From Mortierella alpina (Eukaryota; Mortierellomycota; Mortierellomycetes; Mortierellales; Mortierellaceae): 64,000 nucleotides of DNA. Positions 26,201-38,909 of the stretch are shown here, piece by piece. Position 1 is the stretch's first letter; each line of letters begins with the position of its first letter. Location of the stretch: positions 744,001-808,000 of the forward strand of contig JANATF010000012.1 in the NCBI GenBank assembly GCA_029449245.1, given 5' to 3'. The notes under the pieces were generated by a model. That model saw only the letters and a program-made list of their open reading frames with translations. It ran no database searches and was not told where the DNA came from. Made by a program: the position numbers and the translations under genes.

Positions 26201-27309
26201 TTCCTAAACAACAACGCATGGTCAAGGAGACGACACTTTCTTATTGCAAAGCCTGCGGCTCACTCTGGAGACAGCATCGGGATGCACGTCTTGGTCAAGT
26301 GACTGGTACATCTCTGTTCGAAGCACCAGTTTTGTTGAACGAAGAGACTGGCGAGAGAATCCCCAATTGCCCTCACCACTCGACATTTCAAGCGACCAAG
26401 ATTGTGTCTGAGGATGAGCAGATGTTGTTGTCATTGCTGGTTGGGCGTACCAAGAACAAGTTTGCGTTGGACATGCTGAAGGGATGTGGGATCGTTGATC
26501 AAAACGGACGGCCAATCTCTAGCCATGAGCGCATGATGCGGGAGATGCAGCAACAGCAGCAGCAGCTGGAGGCGGCTATGGATCTTGATATTGGGGACAG
26601 TGAGTTGCCCACAACACCGACATCATTACTACCATTGGCACCATCTCTATCGATGCATTCAGCCGAGAACACGGCCTTGCAGCAGCAACAGCAGCAGCAG
26701 CAACTACAACAGGAGCTGGAGCTGCAGCAAAATCAGGAGCAGGCGAGGCAAGTCCAGGAACTGACAAATGCTTTTCAGAGAATGGACGTGTACAAATGTC
26801 GGAGGTCCGAAATTGATTGGGTTCTTTCGATCATGGATGAGCTCAAGCTAAAGACGCTGTCTACTTTGGATGGAGGAGCACCTGCACCGCCTCCGGGAGA
26901 CTCGCTGCAGCACCAAAGCAGCACGTTAGACGCTGATGATCCGGAGGGAGTCGAAAGGGTGCCAGACTCGATGGCTCAGCGTGCGGTTGTTGGTGGGCTG
27001 TTGGTTCAGGCCACCAAGGCGTTCCTGGGGAGCATTCTCTCAAAGGCGATAAAGATTCATCGCGCAGAGACCGAGGCCGAGAAGGGACCGAGCGCGATCA
27101 TGATGGAGCTGGATGAGCTGCAGGAGCCACTGTCGTTATCATCCATGAAGGAGGAGGGTGAAAAGGAAGGTGGCACCAAGGTTTTGGACAAGCTTCTGGC
27201 GCCGTACCACATCTACCAGGCCCTGCAGAGCAACCCCGAGGAGCTGGACTTCTTGACGAGTCAGCACGAGGACATGGAGGGCATTGGCGAGATGATGGTT
27301 GGCATCTAA
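23243..27309 (+). CDS. YEATS2-like chromatin protein (YEATS plus histone-fold)
   Basis: Seven exons: 23243-23612, 23725-23905, 24019-24148, 24251-24318, 24409-24442, 24560-25729, 25831-27309; all phases close, 1,143 residues. Order: N-terminal helix VTRQKVVDIIDHQFDLEVLL; a zinc-finger-like CPRCDRYDFGSIQGLINHMRLSH (exon 3, C2-H2 pattern); a Ser-rich linker with KRRRR; a YEATS domain from about residue 547 (FYVKRRMVVGNVSKYL, WMIYVDG, EPPFHLSRYAWGE) that crosses the last splice (HRLA/LDPTHCGRQ); a CKACG..CPHH putative zinc site; Gln-rich runs; and a C-terminal histone-fold-like region ending YHIYQALQSNPEELDFLTS. Human YEATS2 pairs this fold with NC2-beta in the ATAC acetyltransferase complex, and its YEATS domain reads acylated H3K27. 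Exon 5 is only 34 nt and least certain. Confidence 0.87.
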
Positions 27310-27505
27310 CAATTTTGTAATATACAAACGCTTCCAACTCTGCTCATTTTTAAGAGCTCACGAAAAAATCTTGTCGCAACTTAGGTTGATCTGGTAGTAT
27401 TTCAAAAACGCGACTATTCTTTATTCTTTGTTTTTCGCTCTTGACAAGGACTCAAAGAACGAGGTGGTATTCAAGAATGCAACACAGAAGATCCTTTTTT
27501 TTTTT

Positions 27506-29080
27506 TTATGTCTGGTATCTAAAGTCGGGATGCTTGTCCAGCAGATTCTGGCCCTCGCAGGCACGGGCGTACTCCTCAGGTGTGAAGTTTGCGCGACGTC
27601 TGTTGATCAGGGTGTATAAGGTCTTGGAAACGAGGGACATGACCGCGGCCGTACCACACAAGCAGGCACTGATGGTGTGACCACGGACGTAACCACCAGC
27701 CGCATCATCAGGACGGTACACCTGCGAGCCGATCGCGCCACCAATACATCCCAGGGACACAATCAGTCCAATTGCCACAGCGCGCTTGGAGTGACCACCG
27801 ATGTTGCCCGAGAACCAGGCGAACATGGCGGGGGCCGAAGAGAAGACACCGCAGCAGGTGATGGTCAGGGACACATACCGGGCAGCTACGGATGAGTCCT
27901 TGGTGACGATCAGCAAAATGAAGCCGAGGCAGCCGACCACGGAGGGCACAAAGCAGTGCAAGCCACGCTCACGGAAGCGGTCTGACGATACAGCACAGAG
28001 GATGGTGGTGATCGTGGCGGCAGCAAAGGCGGGCGCTGTCATGATCTGGGTGGTGACGATACTGTACTTGAACTGGAGGACAATGGAGGGGATGAAGAGC
28101 GACATGGCGTACAGTGGGATCGAGCCACAGATGTATCCAACAATGTAAGTATAAGTCTGCCAGTCCGTGAAGGCCAAGCGCGCTTGGGTCCAAGAGAATT
28201 CAGTGTCAGTGGCTGGGCCGGCGTCGATGCGGAGGCGCTCAGCCGCAAGGAGACGCTCCTCAGCAGTCAGGAACATGGCCTTCTCGGGGGAGTCGGCCAA
28301 TCCAAACCACGCGATGAGACAGACGATCAACGTTGCAGCACCCTCGATGATGAAAATCCATTGCCAGCCCAGGAGGCCACCCTGGCCGTGGAGCTTGGAG
28401 ATTCCGTAGGCGAGGATACCTCCAAAAGCGCCGCTGAAAGTGGCCATGGAGAACCAGAGCCCGTTGCGGGTGGCGAGCTCTGTGCGGGTGTAGAAGGTAG
28501 AGACCATAAAGATGACTCCAGGAACGAGACCGGCTTCAGCGAGACCAAGGAAGAAGCGAGCGGCGAGGAGACCCCCATAGTCCTTGACGGCGGCCATGGC
28601 CATCATGATGGCACCCCAAACAACCATGATGATGGTGATCCACAGCTTGGGGCCGACCTTCTTGAGCTATTAGAAAAGGTTCAACAGAGACATTAAATAA
28701 CATTGAGTGTTTAGTGTATGTCGACAACCCGAGCGTGGGGATCCCAGGTACAGTCCTAGATTTCATTTCCCGGTACGAGCCCTTACCATGATGTTTGAAG
28801 GGACCTCGAACAAGATGTAGCCAAAGAAAAAGACGGTCAAGGTCATGTTGAACTCAGTGCCGGTCAAATTGAGGTCGTGCTCGAGTCCTGCAACGCGAGC
28901 ATTGCCAATGTTGGAGCGGTCCAAGAAACTAAAGAGATACAATAGCGACCAGATGGGGACGAGACGGTAGTCGAGCTTGCGCTTGAGGGTGCGGATGGCG
29001 TGGCTGTCAGGGTCGAACTCTGCAGCCTGGCCAATGCCCTTCTCGTCGAGGACATCAACGTGCTCTTGCTTTTCTGACAT
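27506..29080 (-). CDS. MFS transporter, anion:cation symporter (Dal5/Tna1-like)
   Basis: Exons 29080-28787 and 28666-27506 (phase 0) give 484 residues with about 12 hydrophobic segments in two bundles. The first bundle has FSFLDRSNIGNARVAGL, the hallmark of the anion:cation symporter group that includes yeast Dal5 (allantoate), Tna1 (nicotinate) and Vht1 (biotin). The cytosolic loop SSDRFRERGLH sits between TM8 and TM9. Substrates are small organic anions or vitamins in this group; which one cannot be told here. Located in the plasma membrane by family. It is convergent with YEATS2 (197 bp between stops). Confidence 0.9.
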
Positions 29081-30085
29081 TATGTGAAGTTGGTAAGGGA
29101 GTAAAGACTATACAACACAGGTAAAGAGAAATATATATACAATCTGCAAGGGTAGAAAGGAGTGGGGTGGGCGGTGAAGGACGAGGATAAGGATGGAGAA
29201 GAAAGTGATCTTGAAGATGCTGGGCAAAAGGGACAAACAGGTGCAGTTCTTTTATACCTTTTCTCTCCCTGTCCTTCTTCAGCGTTCATGTATTGTGTTT
29301 GCAAATTTGCTTATGGTTAGTAAGGACCGCTTCATAGTGCTGTCCTACCAACTCGAGAAGCAGGGAGGCAAGGATGGCTTCTCCCGATTGTGCTATCGAA
29401 TCAACGGTAGCCCCTGTCAGGTGGGACGGGCTGAAATGGTGTGTTCAAAGATGTGGAGAGAGTGTGAGAGCAATGGAAAGGGCCTGTGGAGCGATCTTCG
29501 CTCCTCCACAACAGTAGACCGACGAGTCATAAACAAAAAGTCAAAGAAAAAAACCACCCACGGACTCCCGGAGAGAGACACGAAGGCAGAGGCGCGCTTT
29601 GTCACCCTTCCCCTCTTGTTTTTGGTTGGGGCCACATCGGCCTTTCCGGGCTTGACGGGGCTTGGCTCGATCAGCCGATATGGACTAGGGAGGTGTTTTT
29701 TAACGTTGCATCTCCAAACTGGTTTAAGCTTGGCTGACCGAGGAAAAGCTCATTGTTTGTATGTACTGTGGTACTGTATAGACGCAAACATCGGCATGAA
29801 CCAAACACAAAGTGCGCCCGTAGCGTACGGGGCACTTTCCCCTGTGGAGCAATAATTCGAGAAGTATTTGTTTTCAAGGGTGTTTGGCGATCCACATGTT
29901 CGTCGGTCTTCCTCATGGCTGCTGAAGGCTACCTGAGCCTGTCTTACCCTTTCCTCCGGTCGCTCGACTATCCTTCGACCGGTAATGCTGTAGCCCGAAA
30001 CCCCTTCATAAAGTTTTCTGGCGCAACCTTGATAATTTGGATACTTTGGATAATTTATAATGAAAGTGGTACAATAAAGGTGACT
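29081..30085. promoter_or_regulatory. upstream region of the MFS transporter
   Basis: About 1 kb between the transporter start (minus) and the kinesin stop (minus). No gene seen; short open frames lack coding character. A strong dyad, GGAGCGA/TCGCTCC with a 3-base loop (29488-29504) and extra flanking TGT/ACA pairing, lies about 410 bases upstream of the start and could be a regulator-binding site. Confidence 0.4.
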
Positions 30086-33000
30086 TTAGAAGCATGCAAA
30101 CTTGCTCTTACGACCCATCAATTCCTCCATCCTCGCCTCCATAATGGCCCGCGTCTCGACCGCCTTCTCCCGCTCCTTGCGCTCGCGCTCAACAATGCCC
30201 TCCAGTCCCGCGCGGTCCTTCTCAGACTTGATTCTTGAGGCCGTCAACTCGCCGCGAACGGACTCGAGCTCCTTGGTCAAGGCCTCCTTCTCCTTCAGCA
30301 ACGAGGCTCGCCCCTCATGCGCATGCTTGAGTCGTTCCTCTGTGTCTGCCAGAGCCGCCTCGAGTCGGTGAATCTTACCCTGCTGCATCGTTTGCTCCAC
30401 CTTCAGGGCCTGTACTTGGTGCGCCAAAGTATCGACCACGCCTCGTAGCTCGTCGACCTCCACACCTTGAAGTGCCTGCGCGGTTGCGGCCGAGATGGTG
30501 CCGATACTCATCATGCTGTTAGTCGGGCTCGCCCATCCATTACTACTGGTCCCGTTATGAAGACCGCCAATGCTCACGTTATGGACCTCCGAGCTATTGG
30601 AAGCGTTCGAATCACGCTTATCCCGGCGAGAGGCTGCCGAGGCTGCCGAGGCTGCTGCTGCTGCTGCTGCTGCTGCGGTTGTGGATGCGGAGGATGCGCG
30701 GGATGTTCGAGAAGGTCGAATGTGAGGCGACGTGCTGGGCGATGCTGCGGCATCGTTGCTCAAGTGGGTCATTGCGCTGCTCTTGAGTGAAGGAGGTGAT
30801 CCAACTGGAGGGGGAGGCAGAGGCGTTGTTGGTGGTGGCGTGGGTGGTGCATTGTTACCCGAGGGACCAAAAGCCCCCAAGGCTCGCAGGGCCGATGACG
30901 ACAACTTGTCGCCATTACTGGTCTGGCGCACCATGGGCGGACGTGCGGATGACAGGTCCTGGTCCGAGCTCTTGTGTTGGATTCCGAGGCCTACAGAACC
31001 CACACCTGAGAGGGAGGCCAATGAGGCGATGCGGTGGTGGCCGTTGGGGCCTTCCTGGGGAGACATGGACGTACCTCCGTTAGCCTGAAGCTCGGCGATC
31101 CGCTCCTCAAGCTGCTTGATTTGCTTGGCTTGCTGGATGAGGGTCGACTCGTGCCTTCCGCCTCTGATATGCGAACCTGGCTGGGAGTTTGGCTGCGATG
31201 TAGATGCGACTGTGCTCCAGCTCTGTCGTGGTGTAGCCAAAGAATCCTCCCCTCTGCCAATGCCGGCAAAGTGATCTGATGAGATGGAAGAATGATGTCG
31301 CAGACCGCGATCGTAAGCACCCGAAGCCTTCTCCTCCTCCTCATGCACACGGGTCTGGTGATGGTGGCCGACGGGGCTAGGGCTGTTGGCGTTGCGGTCC
31401 AGCCGCTCGGCCCGCTCCCTAATCGTTCGGAGCTCCTCCTGCTGGGCTTGCCGCTCAAGAACATGCTGCAGCTTCATCGACTCTTGCTCCTTTTCCAAGT
31501 TCAAAAGGCGCTCTTGAAGACTATGGTTCTGTTCATTGAGCTCTGCGACGATCAGTGACAGCTTCTCAGAGGACTCGACCGCTTGGTCTCGTTCAGCTTT
31601 CAGAGACGAAAGTTGGGCTTTGAGAGACGCGGCAGCACCAGCGACAGCAGCAGCAGCAGAGGACGGGTGCAGCGTTGCGCTGTCGCGGTTCCGTGCTGAG
31701 AACGTGGAGGCAATCGAGGAAGCCAGCGATGTCGACGACAAGTTGTTGGCCTTGACATGTACCATGCCACCGTTCTTCTGTTCTAATGCCGATTCCAGCT
31801 CCGCAATCCTGGCCTTCATCTCCTCCTCTGCGTCCTCAAAGGTCGTAGCAGCGTTCGAAAACTCCGATGCGAGAGATTCCAAATCCAAGCTGAGGCGCTC
31901 GATTTCCTTCTCATTCTCGCGAACAATTGCACGGTAACGTGCCTTCTCCCTCTCGAGCCTCTGAATGACCGGCGTCGGGTCCTCGCCTGGGCCTACCACC
32001 GCTGCTGCTGCTGCTGACGAGATGGACGTAGGCCGTGATGTGGGCGGAGTCTGTTGTGCTTCGTCCAATTGGACCTGCAGGCTCTCAATCGTGACCAAAT
32101 GCTGCGCAGCATTCGACTTCAGGGTCCTGATCTCCTCATCCACAGCCTGGTGTCGGCGCTCGGCTTCTTCGAACATCGTCTCGGCATCATCCCTGTCTGC
32201 CTCTGCCAGTTTGACCTTGGCTTCTAGTGCCTGGATAGCCACTGCATGCTCGGCATCTTTACTTGTAAGAGCATCCTTGGCGGCATTGGCTTCCAACTCT
32301 AAAGTCGATAGCTGCTCTTTCATTTCGCCCAAGGCTCGCTCCTGGTCCTCAACTTTGGCTTGACTAGCCTCCAGCTGCTCCAATGTTGACGATAGGTCAC
32401 CTTGAACTTTGGCCAATAGGGTTTTCATTTCCAGGCTTGAGTCACCCGCTGATGACTCCAGTTGCAGGACTTTGCTCTCCAGTTCTTGGATCAATGCGAT
32501 CTTGGACTCAAGCGCCCGGTCGTGCTCTGTTACTCTCTGGTCCAGTTCTTGCTCCAGTAAGAGCTTTGCTTCGAGGGCACCTTCGTGTTGGGAGACCTGC
32601 TCCTCCAGCGTCTCGATCAGAGCAGCCTTCTCCAGCACCTGGGCCGTTTGGTCCTCAATCTGCTTTTCCAAGGCATGGATACGCTCCTTTTCAGTGTCCC
32701 ATTTTGTTTGGATCGCATCCCGATCGGTCTCCAGTTCTGCGGCCCTTGTCTTCTCCGTTGCCAGTGCGGCCAGATGGTTCTCAACCTCTGTCTGCAATGT
32801 CTCGACTTTACTCCGCTCCTGCTCCATCTTCTCAAGCAGCTCCAAAAGCTGATCTGCTAATCGTTCCTCTGCTGCTGCCTTGGCCTCTGCGAGCTTGGAC
32901 GTCAATTGCTCTGCAAGTTGTAGAGCCTCTCTCTCGGCATTGGTAGATCGCAACTCGAGGTCCTGAATCCGGGCAAGCTGCTGCTCAAGCTCTTCCTGGT

Positions 33001-36000
33001 GCTTGGTCTCGCTCTCCTGTGAACTGTGGAGTCGTCCCTCGAGATCCGAAACGGCCAGATGAAGCATCTCTTCCATATCCTGAGCGGCAACACACTCTTT
33101 TTGCAGCTTCTCAAGCTTCTCGGTCAGAGTCGTAGTCTCTGCTCGGAGTAGTTGCTCAGACTCTCTAGCTTTGTTCAACTCGGTCTTCAGTTCCTCAACC
33201 CGGATACTCTCAGAAGTAGGTGGCGAGACATCAAGATGCTTGATCTGGTTCTCGACAATGTCCTCTAAAGCGCTATCGGTCCTGACGTGTGACGCCAGCT
33301 TGGCGAGCTCCACCTCTGCAGTCAGATCCTTCAGACGCTGCCGTACGGACTCCAGCTCTAGCTCAAGGGATGCCTTGGCTTGCAGTTTCTCGATCAAGTC
33401 CTCCTCGCGCCTTGCTTCATCTGCGTCCGAACCATCGTCCGTTGCTGTCGGTGACGGTATAGAGTCCTCAGTCGCCTCTCTGGCTACTTGCAGCTGCCTT
33501 AATGCCTCTGCCTCTGTTTCGACCTGTTCTTGATGCAAGCGACACTGCTCCTCCAAGGCGACAACCTCCTCTGAGAGCTCCTTCAACTCTGCAGCCTTGG
33601 CAGCTACTGCCTTGTTCATCTGCACCTGTGAGGAAGGGCTTGCACTTCTGGACCTGTCCCTTGCAGATTCAGTAACATGAAGTGCCTTCTCCATCTTGAT
33701 GCGGTTGATACTTTCCTCCGCAGCGGCGCGCTCCTTTGCAAGTTTCTCCTCAAGCTCCTGAACATGTCGCTCGCTTTCGGTCTTGCGGGTCTCCGCGTCC
33801 TTGAGTTGTTCTTGCACCTTGGCAAGTACCTGCTTGAGATCACGGTATTGTTGCTGTTGTTGCTCTTGTTGCTGTTGAAGCCAAGGACCATCGCCTCCAT
33901 TAACCTTCTCCTTTTGTTTCTGCAGTAGCATACGGTTCTCGTCCTCGATCACGTCGATGCGAACTTGCTGTTCCTCCAGAATTTGTTCCGAATGATTCAG
34001 CGCAGCCTGCGTCATGGCCAGATGGCTCTCGAGCTCCGAAATGATCTTTGCGTATTCGTCAATAAAGTCCTGCGAAGGGGGGATTACGATCGGCGGGACC
34101 GTGGGTCGAGAGCTCGCTGTGGTCAAGGACGTCGAAGTGGAGGACGCGGTGGTCCCAGTGCCGTTGGTGCTCGATCCCACCACTGTCCTGGTAGAAGCGG
34201 ATACATCAGAATAACGATCGTCCTCCTCGACCACAGAGTCCAGATGCCCATGGCTAGTATCGGTCGCAATCGACTCCCTGCTGTGATGATGAGAGAGTCG
34301 ACGAGATGGGGATGGGGATAGGGTTCGGTCGTCCACCATACTGTCCTCACTGAGACGCCCACCTGGGGCAACTATCATCGAATTGCGATTCGAGTAAAGT
34401 CCCTTCTCAGTGACTTCATCTGTAGAACCAACAAGTCCTGTTCCTGCCTTGGCTGCCTTGGCTTCCTTCAGCAACCTAATCTCCAGTTTGAGTTTTTGAA
34501 TGACGGAGCGGAGGTATTCGGGGTTGTCCATGTTGAGCTCCTGATTAAGTGAGGATGAGTTCTTGATGTTTCTTGCCCTGTTCGCATACTTAAGCGTGTT
34601 CTAAATAATTCAAAGATAAATTGAGTATAGATATTAGTCACTCAAGAGCTTGTGAATTTAACATCAAATCCAGCAACGCTTGCAGAGAAAAAAAAATCGA
34701 CACAATGACTTACAAGGGTTTCGCCCAAGTTCACGTCACTCGGACTAACACAAGCAATCATCAACGCCAACGCGTTTCCTCCCAAGGAATCCTGGAGCAA
34801 TCTGGTCAGCTTCGAGTCGCGATACGGTACGTGTGAAGCTTTCTTGCTTGGGTCACCCAAGGCCGAGATGACGTTGCCGAGCGCATGCAACCCTGCGTTA
34901 ATGCTGATTCCTTCTTTGGCACGATCTCCAATGGCCGATGTCCGCTTCAGTCTCTCTGAACCAGCCAAGTCCACAAAATGGAATTTACTGTTGAGTACAA
35001 TCCACTCTCCCTCTGGTTCAGGCTCATCTGAAGCTGCTGCTGTTGCTGTTGCTGTCGGTGTTGTTGGGATCACGTCCATCATTGTGCTCTGGCGCTTGAG
35101 TTTGGATCCTGGTGCGACGATACCGCTCGTGAATGGAGCTGGAATACCTGAAGCTGATGACGTGGGTGTTCCTGGCCGACCATTGGACATGGTACCGGTT
35201 TGAGAAAGCCCCCCTATGCTTGGCGAGCGCACATGTCCTCGTCGCAATGTGGGAGAGTTCTGTACATCCGACGGCTGTGTCGCGGCGGATGATGTAGACG
35301 AGAGCGGTTGTGGTGGTGGTGGATGAGTTGGGACAAACTTTTCTTGGCGAAGGGTGATACTGAAGATGGCGTGGGATCGGGAGGACTTTTCATTCATCTC
35401 TGTGGAGTGCGTCTGGCGATTTTGAGATCCAAACCAAAGAAGGTGGATGACTTCCTCGACGGATGTCACGACAATCTCTTGCACGCCTGTCCAATAAATA
35501 TTTCCCTTTGCATCCTCGCGAATGGTGACGGGCGGACGGAATTCGCCTTTGGCCAGCAGGTCGATCAAGTCCTCGTTGTAGATTTCGACAAAGGAGACGC
35601 GGAAGGTAGTCTTCAGGGGCGGGACTTTGTAGCCGGGGTACACCGGTGGAGGTTTCTTTGCCTCTTGGAAGAGTTGGTTCATGGCTCTTGGAATGATACC
35701 TAGTTGGCCGTAACGATGATATTCAGAGTAACAGCATGAGCAAAAAGAAACGATACACGCACACGTTCGCATGTGCAAAAGAACGGCGGAGAAAACGAGC
35801 ATATGAAAACAATGGGGAGAAGTAAAGCGGTAGAGTAATCTGTTTTGTTTGTTTGTTTTGTCAGGTGCATTTAGACGCCGATCGCCATCGATAGATGTGG
35901 CACATGCTGAAAGCGATGTTGTGTCCACTTGACAAAAATGCAGGCGCACCAAACGTCAACCTGCATGCAAACAAACTGGATGTTGCTCCCCTCACCTTCA

Positions 36001-37208
36001 GATGAACTGCCTCGATCCTCGGACGATGGTGCAGCGGTGCCCATGGTATATGTCTTTCCTGAAGATGTCTGTCCGTAAGCCATGATAGTAACATTGTATC
36101 CTATAGGCCCAGGGACGAAGAAAAGTAAGATACCGTATCATGTCCTTGGCTGTGCTCAATTTTTTCTCTCTCATGCATTCCCACCAAAACAAATAAACAA
36201 AGGAAAAATAATGCGATCCTGTTCTCTACTCTCTGAATCATTGATCCATACCTTCCATGAACTTGTCCACCATGCGCTTGACACTTCCCTGGTAGACTTC
36301 GTCCTGTGATGCACCGGTCCCAAAGATATGATCGAAAGTAAAGTGCCTCTGCAGTGGTACCACTACCACCTGCTGCGGTTGATCATGTTGCTGCTGTCCT
36401 GAAGTTGTTCCTGATCCAGGGGACGATAGTGAGGGTGTAGGAGATCTCTCGATGTGCGAGAGTACCTCGACTTCTGCTCGCGGACGATGTCTATTCTTTG
36501 CATCCGTGACAATGGGTCGGATACGGAGCGCTATTAAAATATAACAATTGAAAACAAGGTTAGATACACCGATTCTACAACCAAAGTACGCGAACCCCTC
36601 ACCCTCTCTCTCACTTCGTGTATCGGAATGTGTGAATACTTTGATGCCCAGAAATTACGGTTGAGTGTGTGCTTTTTTTTGGTAAGGTGAAGGTATCTGC
36701 CACAACTACAACACTAGGCATGTTTGTATTTAGTTAGTCGGTCGGCTGGCATTAATGGCGAGAGCATTGAGAGCTGAGCCTCTGGAATCCTATTTGCGCA
36801 CACACTCACAATCGCACACGGAGAGGGCAGAAAAAAAGGGCATTATCTCCCGCCCCGTGGGTTGCTCGCACAGAGGCGAGAAAAAAAAGTAGTGAGCCAT
36901 ACTCCAAAGCGAGTTATAATGCAAAACCGAAAGTGTAAACACCCATCAGCCCGCAAGTTCAAGAAAAAAGGGTGATTGAATGAAGACTACCCTCGGTTGG
37001 GGTGGTCGTGGGCTTCTGCTCTCGTGTCCCAGACCAGGCTAGGTGGGCCGTCGGTCTGCTCTACCCTCGCCATACTCGAGGCGATATGGTACTTTGGGCG
37101 GACGAGGGGTGTGCAAAGTGTAATCCCAAGATTGAAAAACCTACCGACTTGGACAGAGGTCTCGATGGCCGGGGCTGGAGCGCCGAGTGCCTGAGACAGG
37201 CCTGTCAT
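30086..37208 (-). CDS. kinesin-4-type motor with long coiled coil
   Basis: Five exons, 37208-37145, 36530-36252, 36100-35996, 35699-34714 and 34600-30086, phases 1, 1, 1, 0, giving 1,982 residues. N-terminal motor: VQVALRIRPI, P-loop GQTSSGKT (about residue 124), switch I NEKSSRSH, switch II FVDLAGSERLKRT, VPYRDSKLTRLLQDSLGG, and the neck motif NTLKYANRARNIKN at the exon 4/5 splice. These favour kinesin-4 (KIF4/KIF21), whose members regulate microtubule plus ends or carry cargo. The motor carries two long low-complexity inserts: about 40 residues after beta-1 and about 120 before switch II (Pro/Ser/Thr-rich). Exon 5 encodes about 1,000 residues of near-continuous coiled coil, then a Ser/Ala/Pro-rich region and a last coil. 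Intron 1 is 614 nt. The ATG at 34531 is internal, not a separate gene. Confidence 0.92.
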
Positions 37209-37738
37209 ATGCGATATAATGTCAGGCACAAACTAGCGGCAGCTGCTGTTCCTGACTCCGACTCGCTTTGTTTTTTCTATCGCCGTGCGTACGGGTGAGC
37301 GTGTGAGACAACGACTGTGATACCAACGCCTCTTTATAGCTGGGGCAAGGACGACGGGAGGCGCGGTGATGCGTGATGAAGCTGTTGTTGGACCGATTCA
37401 AGCACTTAAAGAGACCATAAAATGAACACGAAAAGGACCTGTGAATTCAAAAGAGTCGAGGAAAGAGAAGAGAGTGAAAAATATTCAAGGGGTTGTCGGT
37501 CTACTCTATCAAACAACAAGGCGAGTCCGATAGGATAGTGGGCAGGAGGTCGAGTTGCCTGTCGCCTGTCAGAGGATGTGATGATGAAAGGCAACAGTCG
37601 AAGGTGCTTCAATGGAGTGCTAACGAGTGCCTGCGCATGGACAAGAGGACTGGGAGGGCAGGGAGAAAAAGGGGAAGGCAGGCGAGTGGAGAATGGGTGT
37701 GGAGGAGAGTTGAGATGGAGAGGCAGTTGCAGGCAGGG

Positions 37739-37790
37739 GGTGTGTGTGCATGCGTGCGTGTGTGTGCGTGTGTGTGTGTGTGTGTGTGTG
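37739..37790. repeat. (GT)n microsatellite
   Basis: Imperfect GT/GC tract ending in an uninterrupted GT run at about 37767-37790, in the kinesin-4 upstream region. Confidence 0.9.
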
Positions 37791-37804
37791 ATGGCGAGGC
37801 GAAG

Positions 37805-37886
37805 TAGAGAGAGAGAGAGTGTGTGTGTGAGAGAGAGAGAGAGGGAGAGAGGGAGAGCGAGAGAAAGAGAGAGAGTGTGTGCGTGA
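37805..37886. repeat. (GA)n and (GT)n mixed microsatellite
   Basis: Alternating GA-rich blocks and short GT blocks, directly following the GT tract. On the minus strand, the kinesin transcript sense, this reads CT/CA. Confidence 0.85.
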
Positions 37887-38909
37887 AAAAAAGAAAAGAG
37901 TTGAATGGAGAGGATGTGAAAGCAAAAGGATCAGCAATAAAAAAAAAAGAAGCGAAAGAAAAAAAAAAAGAATGTGAGCCGAAAGCAATAAGAGCGCGCA
38001 GAGAGTGAGATATGGAGGAGTCTGGGAAATAGGGGTGCACATATCGCGCTCAAGGTGTTTCTGGTCAAAGGGGGCGAGCGGGAGACGGAGTCAGGAAGCG
38101 AAGGCAGGCAGTAGCAAGCGCGGCAAGGAAGGAACACCACCAGATGGGGCAGCAGGAGGGCAAGGCACCGCGACGACAGCTCGACAAGGAACACAAGGAC
38201 ACAGATAGGGAATGCGGAGACAGGCGCGCAGAGAGGAAAGAGACATCCGATGTGTGTCCATCTGTCCATCTCACACAAGCATGCATGCATGCCTGGAGCA
38301 CGGTATTACACATATTTCACTCTCGCACAACACCGCACTTGCTTCTCTTTGGTTGCTTCCTGCGCCCATGGGCACACACACGTCCCTCGTTGCTCCTTTT
38401 CTCGTCTTGCGCCTGCATGGACCCCTGTCCGGTGCTCCTGCTCTCATAATCCATGGAGTAGTGTATGTAATATGCTCATCCATGCGGTAAGGTCTTTGCT
38501 CCTAAAGAACCCCGATTCCATCGTTTCGGCGCAATCTGAGGCCCCGTATCCGACCTCCTTCTCAAAATGAACACTGAGAATGTCATAAGCACTTCAATTG
38601 CGTTTGAAGTATGTGTGCACTCTGCCGGCACCGCGCTTGCATGTGTCGCAGCACAAGAACTCAACGCCTGCATAAGGAGCGCGGTTCACCAACCGCGAAC
38701 CGCGTGACATCACTATAATCGAAAGCAGTCAAAAAGCACCCTCCATCCTCCTCTTCGCTCTCGTCGCTCTTGTCCCTTCCCATCACCCACTTTGCGCTTC
38801 TGCCCTTCCCGTCCTGAACAACGCACGCCCACAGCGAGACAGCTGCACCAGAACACGAAAAGGAGAAAAAAAAGAATAGTCAGACAACAGAAGAAGCGCA
38901 TCACACTCC

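Larger units (their letters stand above)
37209..38909. promoter_or_regulatory. long divergent intergenic region, kinesin-4 / SNX4
   Basis: 1.7 kb with no credible gene. Open frames here are products of dinucleotide repeats. It holds GT and GA microsatellites, a (GCAT)3 run near 38278-38291, and a reverse-oriented CCTTGTGTTCC element at 38186-38203. A CT/CG-rich leader precedes the SNX4 ATG at 38910. Confidence 0.5.

Noticed and set aside
30086-34531. Separate coiled-coil gene starting at 34531
   Set aside because: The exon begins at 34600 with NTLKYANRARNIKN, the kinesin neck, in frame with the motor exons; the ATG is internal.
37609-38040. Open frames of about 140 codons in the kinesin upstream region
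   Set aside because: Produced by GT/GA microsatellites; repetitive Ser/Leu/His composition.
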